Below, piece after piece: positions 1 to 8,925 of a stretch of DNA of 64,000 nt (its first letter is position 1; each line of letters begins with the position of its first letter). The stretch is from assembly GCF_014647655.1 (NCBI RefSeq), contig NZ_BMPP01000003.1, forward strand, positions 1-64,000. Direction: 5' to 3'. A program made the translations under genes and the position numbers. The notes under the pieces are model-generated. The model was not told the origin of the DNA. It did no database searches and worked only from the letters and a program-made list of their open reading frames with translations. This DNA is from Deinococcus malanensis (GTDB lineage: Bacteria > Deinococcota > Deinococci > Deinococcales > Deinococcaceae).

Positions 1-2
1 AT

Positions 3-191
3 TTTTGCGCCCGCACCTTGGTGGCATTGAAGGAGAAGCTGACTGGTGCGTGGCAACGTGTTCGGTATGTTGACCTCCCGCAACACCTTATGGATGCAAA
101 TCTAGCCGTGATCAATAAGCTTATAAAAGCTCTCCGGTCAAAGAATCAAAGTGAAATTTTGAATATGAAACACTCGGGTTGTCTCTTTTAG
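3..191 (+). CDS. 3' end of an unknown gene cut by the left edge
   Basis: A reading frame enters from the window edge and runs 62 codons to a TAG at 189-191. It reads like real protein: mixed charged and hydrophobic residues, with an amphipathic stretch around LAVINKLIKAL. I recognise no domain. It lies at the start of an AT-rich segment, so the gene may be foreign to this GC-rich replicon. The call rests only on the open frame and its composition. Confidence 0.35.
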   Translation, partial: FCARTLVALKEKLTGAWQRVRYVDLPQHLMDANLAVINKLIKALRSKNQSEILNMKHSGCLF

Positions 192-411
192 TCTGATCTC
201 AAAATAAAACTGTTAATTTTTATACACAATTTTGGATCTATAGATTAGCTTCATGAAAGCAAACTTTTATGGCTCTCACAAAATCATTCAATGGTGAATT
301 ATATAGTCATCGCTATCATCTCAAAGCGGCGGCTACTGTGCCGGAGAAATTACTTTTACTGCATATTCCAATTCCTTCTTGGGGAAGGGGCAGGGAGGCA
401 GGTGAACTGAT
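192..411. other. AT-rich intergenic segment
   Basis: This stretch is far richer in A and T than the rest of the window and has stops in all frames at short intervals. I see no gene, tRNA or clear terminator. It probably marks a junction of acquired DNA, or the promoter region of the glycan operon that follows. Confidence 0.4.
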
Positions 412-468
412 TTGAATAGACATGAGGAGCGATTAATGCAACCCCCGACTCTCCTTCCCTTTCAGCAG

Positions 469-780
469 ATGAATGTCGTCAACGGGGCCAGGTACAGGGG
501 ATTGACCACAGCGCTTGCGCTTTCAGGTCATGACGGGACCTGTGTAGAAACGGACCGGAACAAGCTGGCAGCACTTCAGAAGTGTCTGGACGGCCGGAAC
601 ACCCTGGAGCAGCACATCATGCTGCGCCGCAGCTACGAGTACCTGGGCGTCGGAAGAGGCGACTCCACTGCACAAGACTCTGCCGTACTCGTCGGTGCCA
701 GACGCGTCCGTTCCCTGCCGACTGACCCCATTCCGACATCTGCGCCTGCAGCCGGGCCGGCGCACCGCCTACAGCCCTGA
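469..780 (+). pseudogene. Decayed N-terminus of a UDP-glucose/GDP-mannose dehydrogenase
   Basis: From the ATG at 469 the translation begins MNVV, then GLTTALALSGHDGTCVETDR and NKLAALQ. This matches the opening Rossmann unit of UDP-glucose 6-dehydrogenases (beta strand, glycine loop, helix, then the acidic residue that binds the NAD ribose). The glycine loop is damaged: NGARYRG stands where VGxGYVG is expected and residues are missing. After about 60 codons the similarity fades, and the frame stops at 104 codons against about 430-450 in the family. The frame is open upstream to 412, but that part shows no similarity. It lies just before a glycan operon, where an intact ugd would make sense. 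I infer a decaying remnant. Confidence 0.5.
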
Positions 781-798
781 CATCAGCAAAGGACTCCC

Positions 799-2055
799 AT
801 GCCGCACCGCGCATTTCGCCCCTCCAAAGCCACACCGAGAGCCGTGGTCATCGATCGCCCCATGACCCGCACTCCCCTGCGGGTCGCGCTGTACTCGCAC
901 GACACCATGGGGCTGGGTCACACCCGGCGCAACCTGCTGATCGCCCAGGCTCTTACGGCGGCCAATCCGGAGCTAAGCGCGCTGATGATCACCGGCGCCC
1001 GCACGTCATCGGCGTTCTCCTATCCGCCGGGCGTCGACTGCCTGACCCTCCCGGCCCTGCACAAGGAGGCGACCGGCGCCTACCGTTCGCGGTCACTGCA
1101 CCTATCACTGGGGGCCATGGCCCGGCTGCGCTCGGCAACCATGATGGCGGCGCTTGAGGCTTTCAGCCCCAACGTCCTGATTGTCGACAATGTGCCGCTG
1201 GGCGCGGTGCAGGAGCTCAAGGAGGTGCTGCGGTTTCTGCGGACGGGAGGGCAGACGCGCTGTGTGCTTGGACTGCGGGATGTCCTGGACGAGCCTTCAG
1301 CGGTGCGCGAGGAATGGCAACGGCTGGACAACGAAGGGGCGATCCGGCGCTGGTACGACGAGGTCTGGGTCTACGGCGATCCCGGGGTGTACGACCTGGC
1401 CCGGGAGTACCAGCTGTCGCCGGATATCGCCGCCCGGGTACGCTACACCGGGTACCTGGACCGCGAGTCGCACCAGCGTCACACCGAGGCCGAAGAGATT
1501 CTGGCCCGGCTGGAGCTTCCAGCCGGGCCGGTGGTGGTGTGCTTGGCGGGAGGCGGTCAGGATGGAGCCGAACTGATCCGCGCCTTCGGGGGGACCCCTT
1601 TTCCGCCTGGGACGACCGGCGTGATCCTGACGGGCCCTTACTTCCCGGAAAGCGACCGGGCAGAGCTGGAGCGCACTGCTGGGCGCCGCACGGACATGAG
1701 GACACTGAGCTTCCTGCCGGAAACCGCGCCGCTGCTGGAGCGGGCCGACCAGATCGTGGCGATGGGTGGGTACAACACTGTGATGGAAGTGCTGTCCTAC
1801 CGCAAGCGGGCGCTGATCGTTCCGCGGGTAAGCCCCCGGGCCGAGCAGCTGGTCCGGGCCCAGAAGCTCGCTGAACTGGGCCACATTGACGTGCTGCATC
1901 CCGACCAGCTGACTCCAGAGGCGCTGGCCATGTGGCTGGAGAACCAGTCAGCGTCCACACCTTCCCTGCTTCAGCTGGATATGCGCGGCCTCGAGCGCCT
2001 GCCTGCCATGCTTGCCGAGCTGGCCGCCTCGGCACCGGTCGCGGAGGTGATATGA
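799..2055 (+). CDS. MurG-like GT-B glycosyltransferase
   Basis: This 418-residue protein starts with a GT-B N-terminal strand followed by SHDTMGLGHTRRN, the glycine/histidine loop seen in MurG-type transferases. Near residues 310-345 it has a donor-site segment, MGGYNTVMEVLSYRKRALIVPR, whose layout (GG-N-(S/T)-E-(A/V)) is typical of the nucleotide-sugar site of family 28-like enzymes (the COG4671 type). The ATG at 799 has AAAGGA about 6 nt upstream; a second in-frame ATG at 862 would fit the conserved domain better but has no clear SD. It is the first gene of an operon and overlaps the next gene by ATGA at 2052-2055. Sugar donor and acceptor cannot be read from sequence. Confidence 0.8.
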   Translation: MPHRAFRPSKATPRAVVIDRPMTRTPLRVALYSHDTMGLGHTRRNLLIAQALTAANPELSALMITGARTSSAFSYPPGVDCLTLPALHKEATGAYRSRSLHLSLGAMARLRSATMMAALEAFSPNVLIVDNVPLGAVQELKEVLRFLRTGGQTRCVLGLRDVLDEPSAVREEWQRLDNEGAIRRWYDEVWVYGDPGVYDLAREYQLSPDIAARVRYTGYLDRESHQRHTEAEEILARLELPAGPVVVCLAGGGQDGAELIRAFGGTPFPPGTTGVILTGPYFPESDRAELERTAGRRTDMRTLSFLPETAPLLERADQIVAMGGYNTVMEVLSYRKRALIVPRVSPRAEQLVRAQKLAELGHIDVLHPDQLTPEALAMWLENQSASTPSLLQLDMRGLERLPAMLAELAASAPVAEVI

Positions 2056-3281
2056 GCAGTCCGGCGCCAGCCCTGGGGCGCGTCGGGTACGTCACCAAGA
2101 TGTACCCGCGCTATTCTGAGACATTCATCGTCCACGAGATTCTGGCCCACGAGGCAGCCGGCCTTCCGCTGGACATCTTTTCCCTGCGGACGCCCAGCGA
2201 CCCGTACTTTCAGGACATCGTCGCGCGGGTCCGCTCGCCAGTGACCCAGATTCCCAGCCACAGCCCCAGCACGCAGACCTTCTGGACCACCCTGTCCCAG
2301 GCAGGTTCGGTGCTGCCTGACCTGTGGCCGCAGCTGCATCTCGCCTCGCAGGAGGGCACAGGCGCCCTGGACATCTATCAGGCGGTCCTGGTGGCCGTGG
2401 CGGCCCGCCAGCGCAGCATCACCCATCTGCACGCCCACTTCGCCAGCGTCGGCACCAGCATCGCGCGGCTGGCCGCGAGGTTCGCGGGGCTGACCTACAG
2501 CTTTACCGCCCATGCCAAGGACATCTACCACGACAGCGTCAAGACTGCCGACCTGCTGCGCAAGATTCGCGATGCCCATCAGGTGATCACGGTCAGCGAT
2601 TACAACCTGCGGCACCTGCGTGAGCTGGCGGGACCCGACGCCGGGCATATTCAGAGGGTGTACAACGGTCTGGATCACCAGCGACTGACCTATCAGGCGC
2701 CCGAAACCCGCTCCCCACTGATTCTGGGGGTCGGCCGACTGGTGGAGAAGAAGGGCTTCACTGACCTGATCGACGCCTGCGCCCTGCTGGCGCGCCGTGG
2801 AGTGCCCTTCGAGTGCCGCATCGTGGGCCGGGGTGAACTTGAACCGGTGCTGCGCGCCCAGATCGCGGCACTCGGGCTGGGGGACCAGGTTCACCTGCTG
2901 GGCGCGCTGCCCCAGGCGGAGGTGCTGCGGCTGATCGCCCAGGCCGCCGCATTTGCCCTTCCGTGCGTGGTGGGCGCCGACGGCAACCGTGACGGCCTGC
3001 CCACAGTGCTGCTGGAAGCCATGGCACTGGGCACGCCCTGCATCAGCACCCCGGTCACAGGAATTCCCGAGGTGGTGCGCGACCGTGACACCGGGCTCCT
3101 GGTGCCAGAGCACTGTCCTGAAGCGCTGTCCCAGGCCCTCCAGGAGCTGCTGCGCGATGCCTCACTGCGGGTAAGGCTGGCCGGACAGGCCCGCGCCCTG
3201 GTCTCCGATGAGTTCGATATCCACCGCAACGCAGCCCGGATCCGCCAGGCCTTTCAGCCAGCCGCCGCAGGAGTGCTGTGA
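2052..3281 (+). CDS. GT4-family glycosyltransferase
   Basis: This 409-residue retaining GT-B transferase has an N-terminal acceptor domain. Its C-terminal donor domain contains LGVGRLVEKKGFTDLI, then GDGL-type and PTVLLEAMALGTPCISTPVTGIPEVV segments, where the E before AMA is the conserved family 4 glutamate. The frame is open upstream to 1932, but I place the start at ATG 2052 because it has GGAGGTG just upstream and forms an ATGA overlap with the previous gene. The operon continues directly into another GT4 enzyme, so the two probably add successive sugars to one glycan. Substrates are unknown. Confidence 0.85.
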   Translation: MSSPAPALGRVGYVTKMYPRYSETFIVHEILAHEAAGLPLDIFSLRTPSDPYFQDIVARVRSPVTQIPSHSPSTQTFWTTLSQAGSVLPDLWPQLHLASQEGTGALDIYQAVLVAVAARQRSITHLHAHFASVGTSIARLAARFAGLTYSFTAHAKDIYHDSVKTADLLRKIRDAHQVITVSDYNLRHLRELAGPDAGHIQRVYNGLDHQRLTYQAPETRSPLILGVGRLVEKKGFTDLIDACALLARRGVPFECRIVGRGELEPVLRAQIAALGLGDQVHLLGALPQAEVLRLIAQAAAFALPCVVGADGNRDGLPTVLLEAMALGTPCISTPVTGIPEVVRDRDTGLLVPEHCPEALSQALQELLRDASLRVRLAGQARALVSDEFDIHRNAARIRQAFQPAAAGVL

Positions 3282-4450
3282 TGCGCGTCGCCTATGTCTG
3301 TGCCGACCCCGGTGTGCCCACCTTTGGGATGAAGGGCTCAAGCATTCACGTTCAGGAGGTGCTGCGAGCCCTGCTCCGGACCGGTACCGAGGTCACGCTG
3401 TTCGCCCCGCGGACCGGCGGGAGTGCGCCCCAGGATCTGTCGTCCGTTCAGGTTCACGCCCTGCCCCGTGCCTCTAAAGATGACCCGGCAGACCGCGAGC
3501 AGGCGCAGCTGGCGGCCAACGACGCCACCCTGGCAGCCCTTCAGGAGCAGGGTCCATTCGATCTGGTGTACGAGCGGTACTCCCTGTGGAGCCACGCCGG
3601 CATGACTTACGCCCGCGGCGAGGGCATCCCGGGTGTTCTGGAGGTGAATGCTCCGCTGGTCGAGGAACAGGCCCAGCACCGCGGGCTGATCGACCGCACG
3701 GCCGCGGAGGACGTGGCCCGGCGCGCGTTTGGCGCCTCGTCCCTGCTGGTGGCCGTGTCCAGGGAGGTCGGTGCCTATCTGCAGGCGATGCCTGAGGCTA
3801 CCGGCCGGGTCCAGGTCATTCCGAACGGAGTCAATCCTGGCCGCTTCCCGGAGGACCTCCTGCCGGACCTGCCGGCGCCGGGCATTTTCACGGTGGGTTT
3901 TGTCGGCACACTCAAACCCTGGCACGGTTTGCCCACCCTGCTTGAAGCCTTCGAGGAGCTGCGCCGCGAGGTGCCCCGCAGCCGGCTGCTGATCGTGGGT
4001 GACGGGCCGGAACGCGAGACCCTGACCACGCAGTTGCAGGACCGTGGTCTGGATGAAGATGTCATTTTCACGGGGGCCGTGCCGTCCGAGCGTATTCCGG
4101 GGCTGCTCGCTTCCATGGACGTGGCGGCCGCGCCCTACGGCAATCTGGAAGGGTTCTATTTCTCTCCGCTCAAGGTCTACGAGTACATGGCGGCCGCGCT
4201 GCCGGTGGTGGCTGGCGACATCGGGCAGCTGCAGGACCTCATCGAGCACGGGCAGAGCGGGCTGCTGTACCCGCCGGGAGAGGTCGCGTCCCTGTCGGCC
4301 GCCCTGCGGAGGCTGCATGACGACCCGGCCCTGCGCCGGCGCCTGGGCCAGGCTGCTCGGCAGGCGGTTCTGGCTCACCACACCTGGGATGGACGTGTCA
4401 GGGAGATCCTGAGCCTCGCTGGCGTCTCCCCTCCCCAGAGGTCCGCATAA
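3281..4450 (+). CDS. GT4-family glycosyltransferase
   Basis: This 389-residue GT-B enzyme has VIPNGVNPGRF at the interdomain hinge, GFVGTLKPWHGLPTLLEAF at the start of the donor domain, LIVGDGPER, and SPLKVYEYMAAALPVVA with the donor-site glutamate. Start choice is between GTG 3278 and ATG 3281; I use the ATG, which overlaps the previous stop as TGATG. The stop overlaps the A of the next ATG at 4450. With its two upstream neighbours it makes a three-enzyme assembly set for a surface or storage glycan. Confidence 0.85.
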   Translation: MRVAYVCADPGVPTFGMKGSSIHVQEVLRALLRTGTEVTLFAPRTGGSAPQDLSSVQVHALPRASKDDPADREQAQLAANDATLAALQEQGPFDLVYERYSLWSHAGMTYARGEGIPGVLEVNAPLVEEQAQHRGLIDRTAAEDVARRAFGASSLLVAVSREVGAYLQAMPEATGRVQVIPNGVNPGRFPEDLLPDLPAPGIFTVGFVGTLKPWHGLPTLLEAFEELRREVPRSRLLIVGDGPERETLTTQLQDRGLDEDVIFTGAVPSERIPGLLASMDVAAAPYGNLEGFYFSPLKVYEYMAAALPVVAGDIGQLQDLIEHGQSGLLYPPGEVASLSAALRRLHDDPALRRRLGQAARQAVLAHHTWDGRVREILSLAGVSPPQRSA

Positions 4451-6294
4451 TGGGCAGCGGGCCCACAGGACAGCTCCGGCAGGCGCTACCCAGTCTGCTG
4501 CGGATCACCCGCAGGTTCTGGCCCTATATCCGCAAGGAGCGGGGGCTCGCAGGGGGGGCGCTGGGCGCCATGCTGCTGGGTGTGTTCATTCGGCTGCTCG
4601 AGCCGTGGCCGCTGAAGGTGCTGGTGGACTCGGTGCTGATCCGTCCGCCCCAGCCGGTGACGGTGCCGGGCTTCGGAACGCTGTCCACTTCGGCCGTTAT
4701 TGCAGCGGTCGCGGTGTCGGTCGTGATCATCGTCGGTCTGCGGGCCCTGACCGCCTACGCCAGCACGGTGGGTTTCGCGGTCGTGGCCAACCGGGTCCTC
4801 ACGGCCATCCGCACCGACCTTTACGCGCATCTGCAGCGTCTGTCGCTGTCGTTTCATTCGACGGCGCGCAGCGGGGAGCTGACCAGCCGGGTCATCGGGG
4901 ACGTTGGCATGCTGCGCGACGTGGTGGTCACGGCCGCGCTGCCGATGCTGGGAAGTGTCCTGATCCTGGTGGGCATGATCGCGGTGCTGTTCGTCATGCG
5001 CTGGGAACTGGCCCTGCTGGCGCTGGTGCCGCTGCCGATTCTGCTGATCCGCTCGTCGCAGCTGTCCAACCGCATCCGGGAAGTAAGCCGCAAGCAGCGC
5101 AAACGCGAAGGGGCTATGGCGTCCACCGTCACCGAGACCATGAGTGCTATCAAGGTCGTCCAGGCCCTGTCGCTGGAGGCCGCTTTCCTGCGAGCCTTCG
5201 GTCAGCAGAACAGCAAGAACCTGAAGGAAAGCGCCAAATCCGCCCGGCTCTCGGCGGGTCTGGAGCGCAGTGTGGACGTGCTGATTGCGGTCTCGACCGC
5301 CCTGGTGATGTGGTTCGGTGCCCGGCTGGTGCTGCGCCAGGAACTGTCGCCCGGCGACCTGCTGGTGTTTCTCACCTACCTGAAAAACGCCTTCAAACCG
5401 GTGCAGGACTTCGCCAAGTACACCGGGCGTCTGGCGAAGGCCTCGGCAGCTGGGGAACGGATTCTGGAGGTGCTCGACCGGGTGCCGGACGTGCGCGACC
5501 TGCCGGACGCGGTCCCGGCTCCCGTCTTCCGCGGACACGTGCGCTTCGAGAACGTCCACTTCGGCTATGACCGCAAGCGGCCCTTCCTGAGGGGCCTGCA
5601 CCTCGAGATTCAGCCCGGTCAGCAGGTGGCCGTGGTCGGCATGAGCGGTGCGGGCAAGTCCACCATTCTGGCGTTGCTGCTGCGCCTCTACGACCCGACC
5701 TCGGGCCGGGTGACCATCGACGGACACGACCTGCCGGAATACACCCTCGAAAGCCTGCGTTCGCAGATCAGCGTGGTGCTGCAGGAAAACCTGCTGTTTG
5801 CCGCCAGCCTGCACGACAACATCGCCTACGCCCGCCCGGACGCGACCCGCCAGGAAGTCCGCGAGGCCGCGCAGCTGGCCAATGCCGACGAGTTCATCAT
5901 GGCGCTGCCGGACGGCTATGACACGGTGGTCGGTGAGCGCGGCCAGACCCTGTCCGGCGGGCAGCGTCAGCGGATCGCGGTGGCCCGGGCCGCCCTGCGC
6001 CGCACGCCGCTGCTGATTCTGGACGAACCCACCAACGGCCTGGACCGCGAGAACGAGCAGCTGGTGATGCAGGCCCTGAGCGAGCTGACCCGGGGTCGCA
6101 CCTCGATTTTTGTCACCCATAACCTCCAGCACGCCTCCCAGGCCGACCTGATCGTGTACCTGGAAGAGGGCCGGGTCCTGGAACGCGGCAGCCACAGCGA
6201 GCTGCTGGCCCTCGGTGGACGGTACGCCGCGTTGTACCGCAGTCAGAGTGAAGCCATCGCCTGGGAAGACGAGTCACATGCTGTTCCCCGCTGA
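4450..6294 (+). CDS. ABC exporter, fused membrane and ATPase domains (MsbA/LmrA type)
   Basis: This 614-residue half-transporter has an N-terminal membrane domain of about six helices (residues 35-330). A nucleotide-binding domain follows, with Walker A GMSGAGKST at 397-405, signature LSGGQ at 501-505, Walker B LLILDEP at 521-527 and the switch histidine in VTHN. Half-transporters of this type work as homodimers and export lipids, glycolipids, peptides or drugs. Sitting inside a glycosyltransferase operon, it probably flips or exports the product those enzymes make; that is inference. Its end overlaps the next gene by 17 nt. Confidence 0.88.
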   Translation: MGSGPTGQLRQALPSLLRITRRFWPYIRKERGLAGGALGAMLLGVFIRLLEPWPLKVLVDSVLIRPPQPVTVPGFGTLSTSAVIAAVAVSVVIIVGLRALTAYASTVGFAVVANRVLTAIRTDLYAHLQRLSLSFHSTARSGELTSRVIGDVGMLRDVVVTAALPMLGSVLILVGMIAVLFVMRWELALLALVPLPILLIRSSQLSNRIREVSRKQRKREGAMASTVTETMSAIKVVQALSLEAAFLRAFGQQNSKNLKESAKSARLSAGLERSVDVLIAVSTALVMWFGARLVLRQELSPGDLLVFLTYLKNAFKPVQDFAKYTGRLAKASAAGERILEVLDRVPDVRDLPDAVPAPVFRGHVRFENVHFGYDRKRPFLRGLHLEIQPGQQVAVVGMSGAGKSTILALLLRLYDPTSGRVTIDGHDLPEYTLESLRSQISVVLQENLLFAASLHDNIAYARPDATRQEVREAAQLANADEFIMALPDGYDTVVGERGQTLSGGQRQRIAVARAALRRTPLLILDEPTNGLDRENEQLVMQALSELTRGRTSIFVTHNLQHASQADLIVYLEEGRVLERGSHSELLALGGRYAALYRSQSEAIAWEDESHAVPR

Positions 6295-7561
6295 CCTGGG
6301 CCTCACCCGCCGCGAATCCCACCTTCCGGCGCTGGCCGTCGCCCTGGACCCGGAAGCATTGCTAACGAGACTCAGGCAGGCCATGCCGGATCTGAACGCC
6401 ACGGACGTGCAGCTGGCTTATGTGCGTTATAAGCCGGGGACGAGCTGCCTGGTTGGCGGGCACCTCCACGCAGCCGGTGAGGTGACGCCCTTTCATGTCA
6501 CGGCCTTCCGACCAGGCAGCCTGAAGGTGGCGGCACAGGAGAAGGTTCGAGCCGCCACAGGACAGGCTCCCCTGGTGCTGGACGGCGGCCTGCTGGTGTA
6601 CACGCCGTTCCCCTTTGACCGGAAGCTCAGGACCCTGCCGCTGCTGGCCGACCCCCGGACACGTCGGCGGCTGCTGGCCCGGGTGCTGCCGGACCTGCCG
6701 CACCTGCACGGGGCCGAGGTCTCGATGCTCCGCTACAAGCCTGAAAGGCGCTTTGTAGCCGGGCTGAATGTGGACGGCCAGCCTGCAGCGCTGCTCAAGC
6801 ACTACGAAGCCCGCGCCTACGAACCGGCCCGGGACGCTGCGGGCCGCTTTTCGTCGCGCGGAGCGTTGCGTGTTCCAACCCTGCTGGGCAGATCCACGAG
6901 CCGGCGGGTGCTGGTCACCGAATGGCTGCCCGGACGCGACCTGCGCCGCGCCCTGCCGGACCCGGACCTGGATCTGGCGGCGGTGCAGGAGCTGGGGCGC
7001 GCCCTTGCGAAGCTACATTCCAGAAATCCCCGGCGGCTGTCCGGCCTACGCGAGACGACAGGAGACCAGCCCCTGAAAGCTGCCGCTGCGGCTGTCACGG
7101 CAGTGCTTCCGTCTCTGTCTTTGCAGGCCAGACGACTGTCGCGTCAGCTGACCCGTGCTCTCGCTCAGGTCGATACGCCCCGCACGGCCATCCACGGCGA
7201 CTTCTCGGCCGAACAGGTTCTGGTCGGCCAGCATGGGGTCGCTCTCGTCGACTTCGACGCGGCCGCGTGCGGCGATCCGGACAGCGATCTGGGTTCGTTC
7301 ATCGCCCGGCTGCACTGGGATGTACTGGAGGTTACCCTGACCAGTGCCCGCGCCGGTGCGGTGCGCGACGCCCTACTGGGCGGGTACGGCGCCGCCCGCC
7401 CCAGCTGGACGCCTGGCCAGCTGCCGGTCCATGTCGCCGCTCACCTGCTGCGTCTGGCGCCGCTGCCTTTCCGCCAGCGCCTGCCGGACTGGCCGGAAAG
7501 GACCGGGGCTCTCCTGGAGCTGGCCAGCGAACTTCTGGCACAGCGGAAAGGCGCCTTGTGA
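6278..7561 (+). CDS. APH/choline-kinase-fold phosphotransferase (first of two)
   Basis: This 427-residue protein has an aminoglycoside-phosphotransferase-type kinase fold in its C-terminal half. The catalytic loop is HGDFSAEQV, with H near residue 306, and the metal-binding LVDFDAAACGDPDSDLG follows. The position usually held by the Mg-binding Asn (HGDxxxxN) is Gln. The frame is open to 6215, but I choose ATG 6278, which has GGAAGA upstream and leaves only a 17-nt overlap with the ABC gene. The N-terminal 180 residues are less typical and contain a second kinase-like small lobe (VQLAYVRYKPG, later MLRYKPERR), so the gene may carry an internal duplication. Substrate unknown; a sugar, lipid head group or glycan intermediate is likely from context. 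Confidence 0.7.
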   Translation: MLFPADLGLTRRESHLPALAVALDPEALLTRLRQAMPDLNATDVQLAYVRYKPGTSCLVGGHLHAAGEVTPFHVTAFRPGSLKVAAQEKVRAATGQAPLVLDGGLLVYTPFPFDRKLRTLPLLADPRTRRRLLARVLPDLPHLHGAEVSMLRYKPERRFVAGLNVDGQPAALLKHYEARAYEPARDAAGRFSSRGALRVPTLLGRSTSRRVLVTEWLPGRDLRRALPDPDLDLAAVQELGRALAKLHSRNPRRLSGLRETTGDQPLKAAAAAVTAVLPSLSLQARRLSRQLTRALAQVDTPRTAIHGDFSAEQVLVGQHGVALVDFDAAACGDPDSDLGSFIARLHWDVLEVTLTSARAGAVRDALLGGYGAARPSWTPGQLPVHVAAHLLRLAPLPFRQRLPDWPERTGALLELASELLAQRKGAL

Positions 7562-8544
7562 CACTTGACCCAGCCATGCCATACCTCGCCGCCGCCCTGG
7601 ACCCGCAGCTGGCGGGACAGCAGTTGCGGTCCACTGCGGAACCGACTCTGGCGTCATGTGATGTGCGGCAGGTTCGCCTCCTGCGTCACAAGGTCGGGCG
7701 CCGTGCCCTGGTCGAGTACACGCTTGAGGTCCGGCCCGAGGGCCAGCCCCCCAGCCCTCTGACGGTGCTGGGCAAGATCCGGGCCAGGAACCTGGACCGG
7801 GCGAGCTATGGGCTGCAGCGCTCCCTGTTTCGCGGTGGATTCTCTGGAGAAGCAACAGACGGCATCGGCGTGCCTGAGCCGCTGGGCGTCATACCAGCCT
7901 GGAACATGTGGCTGCAACGACAGGTTCCTGGGAAGATGGTGGGCTCCCTGCTGACCGGGCCACAGGGAGAAGTGCTGGCCGGTCGTGTGGTGGACACGGC
8001 ACACAAGCTGCATCGGTCCGCAGCTTCACCCACCCGTCAGCACCTCATGGCAGACGAACTGCGCATCCTGCACGAACGCCTGGGAGTGCTTGGGAACAGC
8101 CACCCGGACTGGCAGTCCCGCCTGACGCGCCTGCTGGAGGCGTGCGACCAGCTGGCCGCCCGGGTTCCCGCGCCGGTCCTCCGGCCGATTCACCGGGATT
8201 TCTACCAGGACCAGCTGATCGTGGATGGAGAGCGTCTGTGGCTGCTGGACCTGGATCTGTGCTGCTGGGGCGACCCGGCCCTGGACATCGGAAATTTCTG
8301 CGGCCATGTCACGGAACTGGCGCTCCGTACGCTGGGTAGCTCTGATCGCCTCGCCCCTGTCGAGGAGGCCCTTCAGCGCCGGTTTGCTCGGTACCATGGG
8401 GAAGCCAGCCGCGTCGCCGTGCAGGCTTACGCTGCCCTGACTTTGGTTCGCCACATTTCGATCAGTGCGCGTATGGAGGAACGGCAACCCTTCGTCGGCG
8501 CCCTGCTGGAATTGAGCGAGAAACAGGTAGGGTGCCTGCTCTGA
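7558..8544 (+). CDS. APH-fold phosphotransferase (second of two)
   Basis: A long frame starting at 6922 runs through the previous gene in another frame; the real gene begins at GTG 7558, overlapping the previous stop as GTGA. The 328-residue product has VRLLRHKVGRRALVEYTL in the small lobe, the catalytic loop PIHRDFYQDQ with H near residue 212, and the metal loop LLDLDLCCWGDPALDIGNF. As in its upstream neighbour, Gln replaces the usual Asn of the catalytic loop. It is the last gene of the six-gene operon. Two kinases side by side suggest two phosphorylation steps, or one active and one regulatory partner. An alternative start is ATG 7576. Confidence 0.7.
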   Translation: MTLDPAMPYLAAALDPQLAGQQLRSTAEPTLASCDVRQVRLLRHKVGRRALVEYTLEVRPEGQPPSPLTVLGKIRARNLDRASYGLQRSLFRGGFSGEATDGIGVPEPLGVIPAWNMWLQRQVPGKMVGSLLTGPQGEVLAGRVVDTAHKLHRSAASPTRQHLMADELRILHERLGVLGNSHPDWQSRLTRLLEACDQLAARVPAPVLRPIHRDFYQDQLIVDGERLWLLDLDLCCWGDPALDIGNFCGHVTELALRTLGSSDRLAPVEEALQRRFARYHGEASRVAVQAYAALTLVRHISISARMEERQPFVGALLELSEKQVGCLL

Positions 8545-8925
8545 CTCCCAGAGCCGTGTCGCCGCAGGGCTCTCCTGGTTTCCGTTCGGCTGTTTCCGGC
8601 AGTCAGCCGGACTGCTCGCTCAGGCACTACGGTTTTTCTGACCTCTGACTAGCGTTTGAGGATGCGGCAGTCGGCGGCCTGTATCGTGGCTATACAGCGC
8701 CGTCACGACCATCTTGCCCGTCATTCAGGCGCCCAGGGAGATGCTCCACCACGAGCTGATGCGACCAGACAGGGTCATAAAAGTCGGAACCGGTATATCG
8801 CCAGGCACCATACGCGGCGAGCGCATATGAAGTGCCCGGGCGAGCTGCCAGGAAGGATGCCAGCCGCCCCACGAACCCCTGAGGCCCGGCAACGGCCGCA
8901 GCCACTCCTGACCAGCTGACCGTCC
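8545..8925. other. Intergenic region between convergent genes
   Basis: An imperfect hairpin (AGAGCC at 8550-8555 paired with GGCTCT at 8568-8573, 12-nt loop) directly follows the kinase stop and could end the operon, although the T-run after it is weak. On the minus strand a frame at 8690-8950 (TTG start, 86 codons, with a WRYTGSDFYDPVWSHQLVVEHLPG core) looks partly protein-like and overlaps the end of the next gene by 25 nt. I could not tie it to a family and do not call it a gene. Confidence 0.35.

Noticed and set aside
4486..6195. 569-codon ORF antisense to the ABC exporter
   Set aside because: A shadow of a highly conserved gene; its composition is Gln/His/Arg-rich as expected from the reverse of GC-rich codons.
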